Assembly (NCBI GenBank): GCA_009838765.1
Contig: VXQX01000045.1
Location: 1-47,197, forward strand
Source of the DNA: Gemmatimonadales bacterium
Lineage (GTDB): Bacteria; Gemmatimonadota; Gemmatimonadetes; Palauibacterales; Palauibacteraceae
Direction of reading: 5' to 3'
Length of the DNA stretch: 47,197 nt
The translations under genes were made by a program, and so were the position numbers. This document shows positions 33,348-42,122 of this stretch, piece after piece; the stretch's first letter is position 1, and every line of letters starts with the position of its first letter. A model generated the notes under the pieces. The model searched no databases. It saw only the letters and a list, made by a program, of their open reading frames with translations, and was not told the DNA's origin.

Positions 33348-34478
33348 CTAGGCCACGGCGCGGTAGTCCTCGATCTCCCGAAACCCCAGCCCCCCCAGCG
33401 CCTCCCGGATCTCGCGGCGGGCTCCGGGCGTGCCGACGGCGAGGAGCACGTACGGGCGGGCGGGGGCGGCGAACCCCGGGAGGTCCTCTGGGCGGAGGAC
33501 GATGGCGCCGTGGATGTTCTGGCCGATCTTGCGCGGGTCCAGGTCCACGAACGCCTCCACCGGGCGGGCGCGACTCGCGGCGCCTCCCTGCTCGAGCCAG
33601 CCGCGCGCGAAGGCCTTGCCGACCTTGCCCGCGCCCCAGATGACGAGCGGCCGTCCAGCCGGCAGGCAACCGGCCGAGAGGTGCGCGACCTTCAGACGCC
33701 GGAACGCATCGCGGCCGTAGCGGTCCGACCGCTCCGAGAGCCGATGCGGGCCCAGGCGCCACTCGTGGAGCACCCGCGGCACGTTCGTCATGCGGCAGCC
33801 CGCCGCGGACAGCCGCAGGATGAGGTCGTAGTCCTCCGGTCCCCCTGAGTCGCGATAGCCGCCGACCGCCTCGAAGGCGTCGCGCCGCACCATCAGCGTG
33901 GGGTGGGCGATCGGACACTCGACGAACAGGTCCCGCTCGATCGCGGCGGGTTCGGTAAGCCCGTTGATCCAGCGCTCGTAGCGGAGGTAGCCCGAGCCGC
34001 GCCGCGGCCGCGGGAAGTAGCGGACGCCCGTGCCACACGCCGCGACACCGGGGCGCCGGGCAAGGAGACGGAGTTGCGCGGCCAGCCGGCCCGGGCGCGC
34101 GATGTCGTCGGCGTCCATGCGGGCGAGGAGCGGCGACCGCGCCTCACCCGACAGCCGGCGCAGGGCCGCGACGATCCCTGAACCGTCTCGATCGATGAGG
34201 CGGACGCGGGGGTCCCGGTCCGCCCACGCCTGCAGCAGCGGCCCGGTGCCGTCTCTCGACCCATCATCGAGCGCGAGCACCTCGAAGCGCGGCTCGGACT
34301 GGGCGGCGAGGCTCTCGATGCACGCGCCCAGGAAGGGTTCGGCGTCCCGGCACGGCAGCAGGATGGAGACGCGCCGCGCGTCCACCGGGTTCACGCCCGG
34401 GTTCACGCCCTGGTTCTCGCCCGGGTTCACGCCTGCTGTGTCCGGGTCACGCCGACTCGGCTCCGGTGACGGCCGCAT
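33348..34478 (-). CDS. family 2 glycosyltransferase with C-terminal nucleotide-binding-like domain
   Basis: A 376-residue GT-A enzyme. [20 protein letters not shown] opens the fold, [11 protein letters not shown] binds the sugar nucleotide, ARMDADDIA is the metal DxD, and [12 protein letters not shown] holds the likely catalytic acid. After about residue 265 a second part, [22 protein letters not shown], looks like the Rossmann front of PglD-like acyltransferases or a sugar-modifying unit, an uncommon fusion. The first 31 residues are a run of GVNP repeats from a 12-bp minisatellite, so the true start may be GTG 34430 or 34385. With ATG 34478 it overlaps the uvrA end by 32 bases. Likely role: surface polysaccharide synthesis. 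Confidence 0.85.
   Translation of the reverse strand: MRPSPEPSRRDPDTAGVNPGENQGVNPGVNPVDARRVSILLPCRDAEPFLGACIESLAAQSEPRFEVLALDDGSRDGTGPLLQAWADRDPRVRLIDRDGSGIVAALRRLSGEARSPLLARMDADDIARPGRLAAQLRLLARRPGVAACGTGVRYFPRPRRGSGYLRYERWINGLTEPAAIERDLFVECPIAHPTLMVRRDAFEAVGGYRDSGGPEDYDLILRLSAAGCRMTNVPRVLHEWRLGPHRLSERSDRYGRDAFRRLKVAHLSAGCLPAGRPLVIWGAGKVGKAFARGWLEQGGAASRARPVEAFVDLDPRKIGQNIHGAIVLRPEDLPGFAAPARPYVLLAVGTPGARREIREALGGLGFREIEDYRAVA
34385..34432. repeat. 12-bp tandem repeat (x4) at the glycosyltransferase start
   Basis: Four units of CCGGGTTCACGC; the third is altered to CCTGGTTCTCGC. On the coding strand each gives GVNP (the third GENQ). GTG codons in the array are possible start codons, so copy number could move the start. 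Confidence 0.85.
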
Positions 34479-37392
34479 CGCGCCCGAGCCGCTGCGCCCG
34501 CGCGCGGAGGAAGAGGCCCGTGAGCGAGGCCTCGGACTCCGCGATTACGTCGGGCGGGCCCGCCGCCACGATGCGGCCGCCGTCCTCCGCGGCCCCGGGC
34601 CCCATGTCGATGACCCAGTCCGCTTCCGCAACCACGTCGAGGTTGTGTTCGACGACGACGACGGCGTGCCCCTCCTTCACGAGTTCCCGCAGCACCGCGA
34701 CCAGCGTGCCGACTTCCGCCACCCCGAGGCCGACGGTGGGCTCGTCGAGAATGTACAGCCTGCGGCCCGCACCTCCCCGGCGCGCGAGTTCCCGGGCGAT
34801 CTTGAGGCGCTGCGCCTCGCCTCCGGAGAGCGTCGTGGCCGGCTGGCCGAGTCGAAGATACCCGAGACCCACTCGTTGCAGTTGCCACAGCCGGGCGCCG
34901 AGCCGGTCGTGCCGGATGAAGAAGCGAATCGCCTCGTCGACGGTCATGTCGAGGGCGTCACGGATCGAGCGGCCGCGGATCCCGATCTCCAGCACCTCCG
35001 GACGGTAGCGCGACCCTCCGCACGCTTCGCACGGTACGGAAACGTCGGCCAGGAAGACCATCTCCACCGTCTCCTCTCCCGCGCCCTTGCAGCGCTCGCA
35101 GCGTCCGCCCGGGCGGTTGAAGGAGAAGTACCCTGCCTCATAGCCGCGCGCGCGAGCCTCCGGGAGGGCGGCGTACGCGTTCCTCAGCGCGGTGAAGGCT
35201 CCGATGTAGGTCGCGGGATTCGAGCGCGGAGTGCGGCCGATCGGTCGCTGGTCGACGAGCACGACATCCTCCAGGAGTTCGGCGCCCTCGAGCCGGTCCC
35301 AGGCGCCGGCGGGCTCGCCCAGATGCGGCTTGGCGGAGGACCGGTCCGTGATCTCCCGCTCAAGGGCGTGGTACAGCACGCCGCGTACGAGCGTCGACTT
35401 CCCGGAGCCGGAGACTCCGGTGACGAGCGTGAGCGACCCCAGCGGAATGGTCACGTCCACGTCCCGCACGTTGTGCAGGCGGGCCCCGCGCAGGACGAGT
35501 CCGGGACCGCCGCCCCCCTGCGAACCGTCCCGCCGCGAACCGTCCCGCCGCGAATCGTCCCGCCGCGAATCGTCCCGCCGCGAACCGTCCTGCCCGGCGG
35601 CGGCCGCCCGCCGCGCGAGGGCCTGTCCCGTGCCGGTCTCCGCCGCGAGGAGGTCGTCCCAGCCGCCCTCGAACACGATCTCGCCCCCCTGTTCTCCCGC
35701 TCGGGGCCCCAGTTCCACGATGCGGTCGGCCCGTTCCAGCACCGCGGGCTCGTGCTCCACGACGAGGACGGTGTTCCCGCGGTCCGCGAGACGCTCGAGG
35801 ACGCCGGTGAAGGCGTGGATGTCGTGCGGGTGAAGGCCGATCGTGGGTTCGTCGAGGACGTAGAGCGTGCCGACCAGCCGACTCCCGAGACAGCTGGCGA
35901 GGCGGATCCTCTGCATCTCCCCCCCGGAGAGGGACCGGGCCTGCCGATCCAGCGTCAGGTATCCGAGCCCGACCTCCGCGAGAAACGAGGTCCGGTGCTC
36001 GAGTTCGCGAAGGATCGTCGACGCCACCTTGCCTTCAAAGGGCGTGAGGTCGAGTCCCCTCGCGAGCCAGGCGGAGATCTCCGTCACCGTCCAGCGGGCC
36101 ACCTCGGCGATGTGCCGCCCCGTGACGCGCACGTTCAGCGCCTCCGGCTTCAGGCGGTAGCCTTCGCAGTCGGAACACCGCTCGGGAAGCTGATACTGGC
36201 GCAGAAAGACGCGGATGTACGCCTTGTACCGCTTCTTTTCCTTCGAGCGGAGGAAGGGGATCACGCCCCGGAAGCGCTCCCCCGCGTACCTCCCTCCGTT
36301 CAGGAGGACGTCACGGCCTTCCTCGGGAAGCGCCTCCCACGGAAGGGCAGGGTCGAGCCCGGAGGCGGCGGCGAACTGTCTGAGGCGCCCGCGCTCGCGC
36401 CGGTAGCGGGGCTTCGACCACGGATCGAGGGCCCCCTCGTCCAGCGAACGGCCCGGATCCGGAACGATGAGTTCAGGGGCGTACTCCAGCACGGCGCCGA
36501 ATCCCGTGCAGGTGTCACACGCTCCGGCGGGGCTGTTGAAGCTGAACAACTGCGGCGTGGGCCGCGGAAACGCGCAGCCGCAGGCTCCACAACGATGGGC
36601 CTCATCGAAGTCGCGGCGCTCGGGGGTCGAGGCACCGCGGGGCCACACGAGCGCGACGGCGGCGCCCCTCCCCTCGGCGAAGGCGGCCGCGAGCGAATCC
36701 GCGATGCGTTCCCGGTCCCCGGGACGGGACGCGACCCGGTCCACGACCACGAGCGCCTCGGGCGCTCCCGTCAACGCCCGCACATCGTCCCCCACTCCCT
36801 CTTCTTCCTCCACCTCCAGATCGATGTCCGGCAGGTAGAGCTCGCGGCCGTCGGCGAGGACGCGGACATACCCCCGCGCCCTGAGGTTCTGCACCAGCCT
36901 CGGGCCGTCCCCGCGCTCTTCAGGGGGGACGGGGAAGGCGATGGCGAGCCGCGCGTCGGGACCGGAATCGAGGAGCGCGTCGGTGGCCGACGTCACGGTG
37001 TCCGGCACGACGGCACGCCCGCACTCCGGACACACGGTCGTCCCCACGCGCGCCCACAGCAGTCGCAGGTAGTCGTAGATTTCCGTGATCGTGCCCACCG
37101 TGGAGCGGCTCGACTGCACCCGGTTGCTCTGGTCGATGGCGACGGAGGGGCTCACACCCTCGACGAGATCGACGGCGGGCTTCGGCATGCGCTCGAGGAA
37201 CTGCTTGGCGTAGGTGGAGAGCGACTCGATGTACCGCCGCTGTCCTTCGGCGTAGATCGTGTCGAAGGCGAGGCTGGATTTCCCCGAGCCGGAAGGCCCC
37301 GTGAGGACGGTGAGGGCCCCGCGCTCGATGTCGATGTCGATGCCCTTGAGGTTGTGCTGCCGGGCGCCCCGGACCCGGATTCGCTCGCTCAT
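34447..37392 (-). CDS. uvrA: excinuclease ABC subunit A
   Basis: A 981-residue nucleotide-excision-repair damage sensor with two ABC ATPase modules. Walker A copies are GPSGSGKSS (residues 32-40) and GVSGSGKST (about 659-667). Signatures are [12 protein letters not shown] and [12 protein letters not shown]. Zinc-finger cysteines are at CPECGR, CGACGC and CERCKGAG...CEACGG. The family is usually about 940 residues. The excess is in the linker before the second module, where a 15-bp minisatellite encodes a run of SRRD units. The ATG at 37392 starts the conserved [16 protein letters not shown]. It is divergent from the ABC exporter, 75 bases between starts. Confidence 0.96.
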   Translation of the reverse strand: MSERIRVRGARQHNLKGIDIDIERGALTVLTGPSGSGKSSLAFDTIYAEGQRRYIESLSTYAKQFLERMPKPAVDLVEGVSPSVAIDQSNRVQSSRSTVGTITEIYDYLRLLWARVGTTVCPECGRAVVPDTVTSATDALLDSGPDARLAIAFPVPPEERGDGPRLVQNLRARGYVRVLADGRELYLPDIDLEVEEEEGVGDDVRALTGAPEALVVVDRVASRPGDRERIADSLAAAFAEGRGAAVALVWPRGASTPERRDFDEAHRCGACGCAFPRPTPQLFSFNSPAGACDTCTGFGAVLEYAPELIVPDPGRSLDEGALDPWSKPRYRRERGRLRQFAAASGLDPALPWEALPEEGRDVLLNGGRYAGERFRGVIPFLRSKEKKRYKAYIRVFLRQYQLPERCSDCEGYRLKPEALNVRVTGRHIAEVARWTVTEISAWLARGLDLTPFEGKVASTILRELEHRTSFLAEVGLGYLTLDRQARSLSGGEMQRIRLASCLGSRLVGTLYVLDEPTIGLHPHDIHAFTGVLERLADRGNTVLVVEHEPAVLERADRIVELGPRAGEQGGEIVFEGGWDDLLAAETGTGQALARRAAAAGQDGSRRDDSRRDDSRRDGSRRDGSQGGGGPGLVLRGARLHNVRDVDVTIPLGSLTLVTGVSGSGKSTLVRGVLYHALEREITDRSSAKPHLGEPAGAWDRLEGAELLEDVVLVDQRPIGRTPRSNPATYIGAFTALRNAYAALPEARARGYEAGYFSFNRPGGRCERCKGAGEETVEMVFLADVSVPCEACGGSRYRPEVLEIGIRGRSIRDALDMTVDEAIRFFIRHDRLGARLWQLQRVGLGYLRLGQPATTLSGGEAQRLKIARELARRGGAGRRLYILDEPTVGLGVAEVGTLVAVLRELVKEGHAVVVVEHNLDVVAEADWVIDMGPGAAEDGGRIVAAGPPDVIAESEASLTGLFLRARAQRLGRDAAVTGAESA
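35521..35595. repeat. 15-bp minisatellite (x5) inside uvrA
   Basis: Five units of CGAACCGTCCCGCCG (two exact, two with one change, the last with two). On the coding strand they give [10 protein letters not shown] repeats at about residues 599-624, between the two ATPase halves. The frame is kept at any copy number. Confidence 0.9.
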
Positions 37393-37433
37393 GGAAGCAT
37401 GATGGCCGGCGGCGACGGGGCGCGCCAACGTGA

Positions 37434-37462
37434 TTGGACCGAAGGCTGCGAGTTCGTAGTAT
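37434..37462 (+). promoter_or_regulatory. promoter for the ABC exporter, possibly leaderless
   Basis: TTGGAC (37434-37439), a 17-base spacer and TAGTAT (37457-37462). The expected transcription start is at or within two bases of ATG 37468, which has no ribosome site. Either the message is leaderless or translation starts further in, for example at ATG 37534. Confidence 0.5.
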
Positions 37463-37467
37463 GGGGC

Positions 37468-39360
37468 ATGCAAGCGCCGGACGGTCCCCTCCAGGAAGAA
37501 GAAGCGCTCGGGAAGGCGTACGACGCCCGTCTCATGAAGCGTCTGCTCGGGTACCTGAAACCGTACCGGGGCAGAGTCGCGATCGCGGTGCTGATGCTCG
37601 TGGCCGCCTCGGGTCTCGCGCTCGTGGGCCCCTGGCTGACGATGGAGGTCATCGACCACGCGATTCCGGACGGCGATTTCGGCGCCATCCGCACCCTTGC
37701 GATCCTCTTCTTCATCTCCCTCCTCCTCTCCGGGCTGCTGGAGTACGGGCGCACGATCCTGACCACGTGGATCGGGCAGAACGTGATGCTCGACCTGCGG
37801 CAGGAGATCTTCCGGCACCTGCAGCGCCTGCGGCTCGCCTACTTCGACCGCAACCCGGTCGGACGCCTGATGACGCGGCTCACGAGCGACGTCGAGGTCC
37901 TGAACGAGATGTTCACCTCCGGGGTCGTGACGATCTTCGGGGACGTGTTCACGGTCGCCTTCATCATGATCGCCATGCTGGTCATGGACTGGCGGCTCGC
38001 CCTCGTGACGTTCGCGGTCCTCCCCCTCGTGTTCGTGGCCGCCTGGCTCTTCCGGAAGAAGGTGCGCGAGGCGTACCGCGACATCCGGATCCGGCTCGCG
38101 CGCATCAACGCCTTCCTGCAGGAACGGATCACGGGGGTGCGCGTCGTGCAGTTGTTCCGGCAGGAGCGGGCGGCGACGCGCTGGTTCGGCGAGATCAACG
38201 ATGACCACCTCGAGGCCCACCTGCGCTCGATCACGTATTACGCGCTCTTCTTTCCGGTCGTCGAAGTGCTCGCGTCCGTCGCGCTCGCGCTGATCGTCTG
38301 GTACGGCGGCAACCAGGCCCTCCAGGGGACGCTCACGATCGGGGTCATCGCGGCCTTCCTGCAGTACGCGAGACGGTTCTTCCGCCCCATCCAGGACCTG
38401 TCCGAGAAGTACAACATCCTGCAGGGCGCGATGGCGAGTTCGGAGCGGATCTTCCGGCTCCTGGACGAGGCGCCGGGGATCGAGGACCCGGAGAACCCGA
38501 CGGAGCTTCCGGCGCGCGTGAGAGGCCGCATCGAGTTCGAGGATGTCTGGTTCCGGTACCTGTCGCCGGAGGAGGACGCGGCGGGGGTCACGACGCCCGC
38601 CCTGGCCCATGCGGCAGCCTGGGAGGGGGCGGAGGGACGGCTCGACGAGGACGCGCCGGACGACGGCTGGGTGCTGCGCGGCATCAGCTTCACGGCGGAG
38701 CCGGGACAGCGGCTCGCGGTCGTCGGAGCGACCGGCGCGGGCAAGACGACGCTGTTCAGCCTCCTCATGCGCTTCTACGAGCCTCAGCGCGGCCGCATCA
38801 CGCTCGACGGGGTCGATATCCGGGACCTCCGGCTCGCGGACCTCCGGCACCGGATGGGCCTCGTGCTGCAGGACGTCTATCTCTTCTCGGGCTCCGCCGC
38901 GAACAACATCGCGCTCGACCGCGAGGCGGTAGGGCGGGACGAGATCCGCGAGGCGGCCCGTCAGGTCGGGGTCGACCGGCACCTCGCGCGACTGCCGAAG
39001 AAGTACGACGAGCCACTGAGCGAGCGGGGCGGGAACCTGTCGGTCGGCGAGCGCCAACTTGTGTCCTTTGCCCGCGCGCTCGCGGGCGATCCGCCCATCC
39101 TGCTCCTGGACGAGGCGACGAGTTCGGTGGACTCCGAGATCGAGGCGGAGATCCAGGCGGCGTTGGAACGCCTGATGGAGGGGCGGACGAGTCTCGTCAT
39201 CGCGCACCGGCTCTCCACCATCCAGGGGGCCGACCGCATCCTCGTGCTCCACCACGGACGCATCGGTGAATCCGGCACGCACGACACGCTGCTCGAGAGC
39301 GGCGGCCTCTACGCGCAGCTCCACCGCCTCCAGTTCCAGAAGCCGACGGCCGCCGCATGA
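37468..39360 (+). CDS. ABC exporter, fused permease-ATPase (MsbA/multidrug type)
   Basis: A 630-residue half-transporter that works as a homodimer. Six transmembrane helices lie in residues 30-330 with the family loop LRLAYFDRNPVGRLMTRLTSDVE. The ATPase domain has Walker A GATGAGKTT, Q-loop LVLQDVYLFSG, signature LSVGERQLVSFARAL (LSVGE in place of LSGGQ), Walker B ILLLDEATSSVD and H-loop VIAHRLST. An acidic insert of about 35 residues (EEDAAGV...DEDAPDDG) interrupts the start of the ATPase domain. Lipid A/lipid flipping or drug export are both possible. It overlaps the small downstream gene by four bases. Confidence 0.92.
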   Translation: MQAPDGPLQEEEALGKAYDARLMKRLLGYLKPYRGRVAIAVLMLVAASGLALVGPWLTMEVIDHAIPDGDFGAIRTLAILFFISLLLSGLLEYGRTILTTWIGQNVMLDLRQEIFRHLQRLRLAYFDRNPVGRLMTRLTSDVEVLNEMFTSGVVTIFGDVFTVAFIMIAMLVMDWRLALVTFAVLPLVFVAAWLFRKKVREAYRDIRIRLARINAFLQERITGVRVVQLFRQERAATRWFGEINDDHLEAHLRSITYYALFFPVVEVLASVALALIVWYGGNQALQGTLTIGVIAAFLQYARRFFRPIQDLSEKYNILQGAMASSERIFRLLDEAPGIEDPENPTELPARVRGRIEFEDVWFRYLSPEEDAAGVTTPALAHAAAWEGAEGRLDEDAPDDGWVLRGISFTAEPGQRLAVVGATGAGKTTLFSLLMRFYEPQRGRITLDGVDIRDLRLADLRHRMGLVLQDVYLFSGSAANNIALDREAVGRDEIREAARQVGVDRHLARLPKKYDEPLSERGGNLSVGERQLVSFARALAGDPPILLLDEATSSVDSEIEAEIQAALERLMEGRTSLVIAHRLSTIQGADRILVLHHGRIGESGTHDTLLESGGLYAQLHRLQFQKPTAAA

Positions 39361-39575
39361 ACGCCGCGCTGGACTGGGCGGCGGCGCTGGACCCGCGCCT
39401 CGTGCTCCTGGCCCTTCTCGCGGCGCTGAACCTCTGGGCGACCGGCATCACCGCGCTTTCCACGGCGCCGAGGCGGGAGAAGGTGCTGTGGGTCGCGGTG
39501 ATCTTCCTCTGCCCCATCGTCGGCAGCGTGCTCTGGTTCGTGTTCGGCCCGAAACTCTGGGCGGAGAGGCGCTAA
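39357..39575 (+). CDS. PLDc_N-like two-helix membrane peptide
   Basis: A 72-residue protein with two membrane helices (LVLLALLAALNLWATGITAL and VLWVAVIFLCPIVGSVLWFVFG) and a short basic end. The second helix with CPIVGSVLWFVFGPK matches the N-terminal module of cardiolipin synthases, here free-standing. ATGA overlap couples it to the ABC exporter, hinting at a role in lipid handling or as a transporter accessory. Confidence 0.75.
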   Translation: MNAALDWAAALDPRLVLLALLAALNLWATGITALSTAPRREKVLWVAVIFLCPIVGSVLWFVFGPKLWAERR

Positions 39576-39612
39576 CGGGTCACAGGCCGACGGCTGCGTC
39601 TCGGGCCGCGGG

Positions 39613-40932
39613 TCAGGACGGCCAGAGCGGGCGCAGGAGGTCCGCCGTGCGGTCGGCGGCGCCGGCGCCCGCCGCGACGAACGCGCGGGCCGCCCGGGCG
39701 TGGCGCCGGCGGCGAGGCGGGCGGGCCAGCCCGGCCAGGGTGTCCGCGAGCGCGCCGGCCGGGGAGACGAGCCCGCCGGCGGCGGACGCGAGGGCGCGGG
39801 CGTCGGCCCGGTCGTGACGCGGGCCGAAGACGACCGGCAGCCCGGCCGCGGCGGGCTCGAGGACGTTGTGGAGCCCGGTGCCCCCGAGGCCGCCGCCGAC
39901 GTAGGCCACATCGCCCGCCGCGTACAGCTCGGCCAGCCGGCCGACCTCGTCGAAGACGATGACGGAGGCGTCGGGCCCCGCGGCGGCATCGCCGATCTCG
40001 CTCCAGCGGATGACGCGGTGCCCGCGGGCCGTGCACGACGCGACGAGGGCGTCGACGTGCGCGGCGGTCGGCTCGTGCGGCGCGATCACGAGCTGCCAGC
40101 CCGGGCCGCCGTCCCGCCGCACGGCCGACACGGCATCGAGCAACGCCCGCTCGTCCACGGGCCACGTCGAGCCGGCCACGAGTCGCGGGACCGCCCCGTG
40201 CGTGGCTCCGAGCGCAGCGCGGAAGGACGCCGCCGTGCCAGCCGCGCGAGCGCGGTCCGCCCGTTCGAGCGCCAGGTCGAACGCCGCGTCCCCCGTCACC
40301 GCCAGCGCCTCGGACCGGGCGCCGAGCGCTCCGAGTCGCCGCGCGTCCTCCAGGGTCGCGGCACCGACCGCGGCCAGCCCTGCATACGAGGCACGGAAGA
40401 GCCGGCGGGCGAGGGCGCCGGAGCGGCGGCTCCCATCGCGGACGGTGCCGTTGATGAGCGCGGCCGGCACTCCGGCCCGTGAGGCCGCCGCCACGAGTCC
40501 GGGCCATACGTCCAGCTTCGCGAACACGAGCAGGGCGGGCCGCACGGCGGCGAGCGCCGCATCGCAGTCGCGGGCCCGGTCGAGCGGCGGCGGGCCCGCA
40601 TGATCCGGGTCGAGCCACGCGAGCGCCGCGCGGCCCGACGGCGAGCCGTGGGTAACGACGAGCTGCGCCCGCGCGCCGGCCGACGATCCGGACCGCGCAC
40701 CCCGCAGATCCCGGATGGCCGGCACGGCGCCGAGCAGTTCCCCGGCGGAAGCGCCATGCAGCCACACGAGCGGCCCGGGCTCCCGCCCCCGTCCCCACGA
40801 GGCCAACTCCGCGGTGGCGAGCCGCCGTGCCACCACCGCCCGCGCGATGTCCGGCCGGGCGCGGCGGAGCAGGGGCGCCGCGGCGAGCGCGACCCCCGTC
40901 GCGGCCTCCGTAAACCGCGCCCCGGCGTTCAC
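39613..40932 (-). CDS. waaA: 3-deoxy-D-manno-octulosonic acid (Kdo) transferase
   Basis: A 439-residue inner-membrane-associated glycosyltransferase that adds Kdo to lipid A precursor. The N-terminal half has LVWLHGASAGELLGA with the catalytic-base Glu (E65). The acceptor-side motif is FAKLDVWPGLV, where the usual ETE-type sequence is changed. The C-terminal half has AGSTWPVDERALL, VIVFDEVGRLAELYAAGDVAYVGGGLGGTGLHNVLEPAAAGLPVVFGP, the CMP-Kdo binding core. The composition is extremely Ala/Arg-rich. Presence of this gene says the organism makes LPS. It converges on the PLDc_N-like gene. Confidence 0.9.
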   Translation of the reverse strand: MNAGARFTEAATGVALAAAPLLRRARPDIARAVVARRLATAELASWGRGREPGPLVWLHGASAGELLGAVPAIRDLRGARSGSSAGARAQLVVTHGSPSGRAALAWLDPDHAGPPPLDRARDCDAALAAVRPALLVFAKLDVWPGLVAAASRAGVPAALINGTVRDGSRRSGALARRLFRASYAGLAAVGAATLEDARRLGALGARSEALAVTGDAAFDLALERADRARAAGTAASFRAALGATHGAVPRLVAGSTWPVDERALLDAVSAVRRDGGPGWQLVIAPHEPTAAHVDALVASCTARGHRVIRWSEIGDAAAGPDASVIVFDEVGRLAELYAAGDVAYVGGGLGGTGLHNVLEPAAAGLPVVFGPRHDRADARALASAAGGLVSPAGALADTLAGLARPPRRRRHARAARAFVAAGAGAADRTADLLRPLWPS

Positions 40933-40982
40933 GGCCGCACCCCGGAGCTTTTCGCCCGCATCCCGTCTCCATATTCTCTCGC

Positions 40983-42122
40983 GTGCGCTATCTCGGGAAC
41001 AAAACGAAGCTCGTCCCCTTCCTGCTGGAGACCGTGAACCGGTTCCAGGAGGCGCCCGGCGTCGCCTGCGACCCGTTCGCCGGCACCGCCAGCGTATCGT
41101 CGGCGCTCAAGGAGAATGGCTGGCAGGTCCATGCGGGCGACCTGATGGCGTCCTCCTACGCCCTCCAGGTCGCCCGCGTCCAGCTCGACGCGGCCCCGCG
41201 GTATCCCGCCTCGCTCCTCCCGGCGGCGGCCCGCAACGGAAAGCGGGAGATCGGCTACCACGCACTGCTCGAAGGGCTGGCCGAAGTCGATGACCGCGAC
41301 GGCAACGGTGCCGGCGATCTCCGGGATGGCGAGGAGCCGGACGGCCGCGGGTTCATCGCCGAGCACTATACGAGCGACGGAACCGCGGGGCGGGAGCACG
41401 GGCGCATGTACTTCTCCGCGGAGAACGGACGGAAGATCGACGCGGTCCGGACGCGGATCGAAAGCTGGACGCGCGGGGCCTCCCACAGCGAAGCCGCGGC
41501 CCAGCTCCTGATCGCGACGCTCATCGAGGCCGCCGACCGCGTGGCGAACACGACGGGCGTGTACGCCTCCTTCGTGAAGAAGATGCAGCCGAACGCCCTG
41601 CGCCCGCTCGAACTTCGCCCCATCGATCCGACCCCGCGCCGGGAGGGAGCCGGCGCCTGCAGCGCGTTTCGCGGCCCCGCCGCCCACCTCCTCGAATCCA
41701 TCGGTCCCGTCGATCTCATCTATCTCGACCCCCCGTACAACGGCCGGCAATACCCCGCGTATTATCACATCCCGGAACTCCTCGCGCTCGGCTGGGCGAC
41801 GCCGCCGGAGATTCGGGGGAAGACGGGGCTCATACCCGACGAGGCGCAGCGCTCGGACTGGTGCCGGAAGCACCGGGCTGCGAACGCGCTGCGAGAGGTG
41901 CTCGAATCCGCGGACGGACGCCACATCCTGTTCAGCTACAATGACGAGGGGCATCTGGACCGCGCTGCCATCGAAGCGGCGTTGCGAGAACGCGGCCTGT
42001 CCGATACCTACGCGTTCCATCACCGGCCTTACCGCCGCTACCGGAGCGACGCCGACGGTCCGCGTCGGAGCTACCTGCGCGACGACGTGCGGGAACACCT
42101 CCACTACGTGAGGTGCGCGTGA
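40983..42122 (+). CDS. orphan DPPY DNA adenine methyltransferase (D12-like)
   Basis: A 379-residue S-adenosylmethionine-dependent methyltransferase. It opens RYLGNKTKLVPFL, as do D12-class N6-adenine enzymes. The SAM motif is CDPFAGTASVSSAL (about residues 29-42) and the catalytic motif is YLDPPYNGRQYPAYYH (about 249-262). The specificity region between them is long and has no known pattern. No restriction endonuclease lies next to it. The start is GTG at 40983 with no strong ribosome site; it is 50 bases from the divergent waaA start. Its stop overlaps the GTG of the next gene. It could mark DNA for regulation or be part of a split defence system. Confidence 0.88.
   Translation: MRYLGNKTKLVPFLLETVNRFQEAPGVACDPFAGTASVSSALKENGWQVHAGDLMASSYALQVARVQLDAAPRYPASLLPAAARNGKREIGYHALLEGLAEVDDRDGNGAGDLRDGEEPDGRGFIAEHYTSDGTAGREHGRMYFSAENGRKIDAVRTRIESWTRGASHSEAAAQLLIATLIEAADRVANTTGVYASFVKKMQPNALRPLELRPIDPTPRREGAGACSAFRGPAAHLLESIGPVDLIYLDPPYNGRQYPAYYHIPELLALGWATPPEIRGKTGLIPDEAQRSDWCRKHRAANALREVLESADGRHILFSYNDEGHLDRAAIEAALRERGLSDTYAFHHRPYRRYRSDADGPRRSYLRDDVREHLHYVRCA

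Noticed and set aside
34030-37467. N-terminal extension of the ABC exporter frame across uvrA
   Set aside because: Translation upstream of 37468 is low-complexity and antisense to uvrA; the real exporter starts at or after 37468.
37393-39324. N-terminal extension of the uvrA frame across the ABC exporter
   Set aside because: It is antisense to the exporter; the conserved UvrA start is at 37392.
40983-42122. Complete restriction-modification or BREX/DISARM-like defence system
   Set aside because: Only the methyltransferase is present; its neighbours are a lipoprotein peptidase, a YggX-like protein and waaA, with no nuclease or helicase.
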